Origin: Calycina herbarum | Taxonomy: Eukaryota > Ascomycota > Leotiomycetes > Helotiales > Pezizellaceae | Assembly: GCA_001414485.1 (NCBI GenBank) | Contig: LLEY01000059.1 | Span: forward strand, 248,001 to 312,000 | DNA: 64,000 nt | Direction of reading: 5' to 3' | Shown here: positions 63,792 through 64,000 of the stretch, piece after piece | Position numbering within the stretch: the stretch's first letter is position 1 | How the letters are laid out: the number at the start of each line of letters is the position of its first letter | The notes under the pieces: model-generated | What the model saw: only the letters and a program-made list of their open reading frames with translations | What the model was told of the DNA's origin: nothing | The model's database searches: none | Made by a program: the position numbers and the translations under genes

Positions 63792-64000
63792 ATACAGGAA
63801 GTAAATTATAGTAACGCTGTAACTTTGAAATATTTCGAGTTGCCAGTTGAAGTTTGAACGGGTCCACATGGGTTTGCACTAGCAACATCACATTTTGAAG
63901 ATCCACTAGATCTCACCACCTGTGTATCAAGTCCTGATGAACAACAATAATTCAGCCTATGTTTTTGGTAAACTGGAAGTACTTCACTTCAAAGCTTTGA
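63792..64000. other. 3' flank of the amidohydrolase gene
   Basis: 209 bp to the end of the window. An inverted copy of the word GATCTAGTGGATCTTCAAAA found at 49806, 50198 and 51311 lies at 63891-63912. No gene. Confidence 0.55.

Noticed and set aside
1..64000. CRISPR arrays, Shine-Dalgarno sites, operons
   Set aside because: The window is eukaryotic nuclear DNA with spliceosomal introns; the only regular repeats are in-frame protein repeats, LTRs and minisatellites.

Overview
This window is a filamentous ascomycete nuclear genome segment, most likely a leotiomycete. That placement is my inference from gene style and repeat content; no marker gene was compared. The genes carry short introns of about 48 to 97 bases with GTATGT/GTAAGT-like donors. 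Gene-bearing DNA of ordinary composition alternates with AT-rich blocks of transposon relics that carry the signature of repeat-induced point mutation (RIP): C-to-T and G-to-A transitions, Asp-to-Asn and Cys/His-to-Tyr changes, and many TAA/TAG stops.

Layout. 1-9050 is a nested retroelement graveyard. A full-length Ty3/gypsy chromovirus (414-6332, minus strand, 329-bp LTRs, 5-bp target duplication TTAGA) sits inside an older gypsy-type element whose gag lies at about 7918 and below. 9537-11582 holds a protein kinase fused to a YEATS-like domain, followed by a glutathione S-transferase (12295-13320). 14812-21408 is a second transposon block: a RIP-killed Fot1/pogo transposase, the 3' part of a Tad-like LINE, a 1140-bp deletion derivative of a pogo element with 53-bp terminal inverted repeats, and Copia-type gag debris. 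21805-26206 holds a broken HAD phosphatase gene, a C2H2-like zinc-finger gene and a two-TM protein gene. 26785-30300 is AT-rich DNA with a 5S rRNA-like gene and a dispersed repeat carrying half of a 5S gene; a second copy lies at 39945-40305.

30357-34064 is the most interesting locus. Two UstYa-family (DUF3328) genes lie beside, and one is head-to-head with, a gene for a secreted protein built of four near-identical 25-26 residue repeats. This is the architecture of fungal ribosomally made peptide (dikaritin-like RiPP) clusters, but with a repeat that I do not recognise. An aminoglycoside-phosphotransferase-fold gene (34710-36190) and a decaying CorA-like gene (36587-38752) follow. 40306-45012 is gene-poor with imperfect tandem repeats.

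45013-63791 is gene-dense: a class V aminotransferase, an Rqt4/TRIP4-type C2HC5 zinc-finger protein, two tandem paralogous small secreted proteins, an integral membrane protein, an ABCG-type transporter lacking a visible N-terminus, a paraoxonase/arylesterase-like gene, and a divergent pair made of a purine-type NAT permease and a metal-dependent amidohydrolase/deaminase, probably a purine or heterocycle uptake and salvage pair.

Limits: intron positions and exon joins are my reading from splice signals, frame and family resemblance, and no transcript or database search was available.
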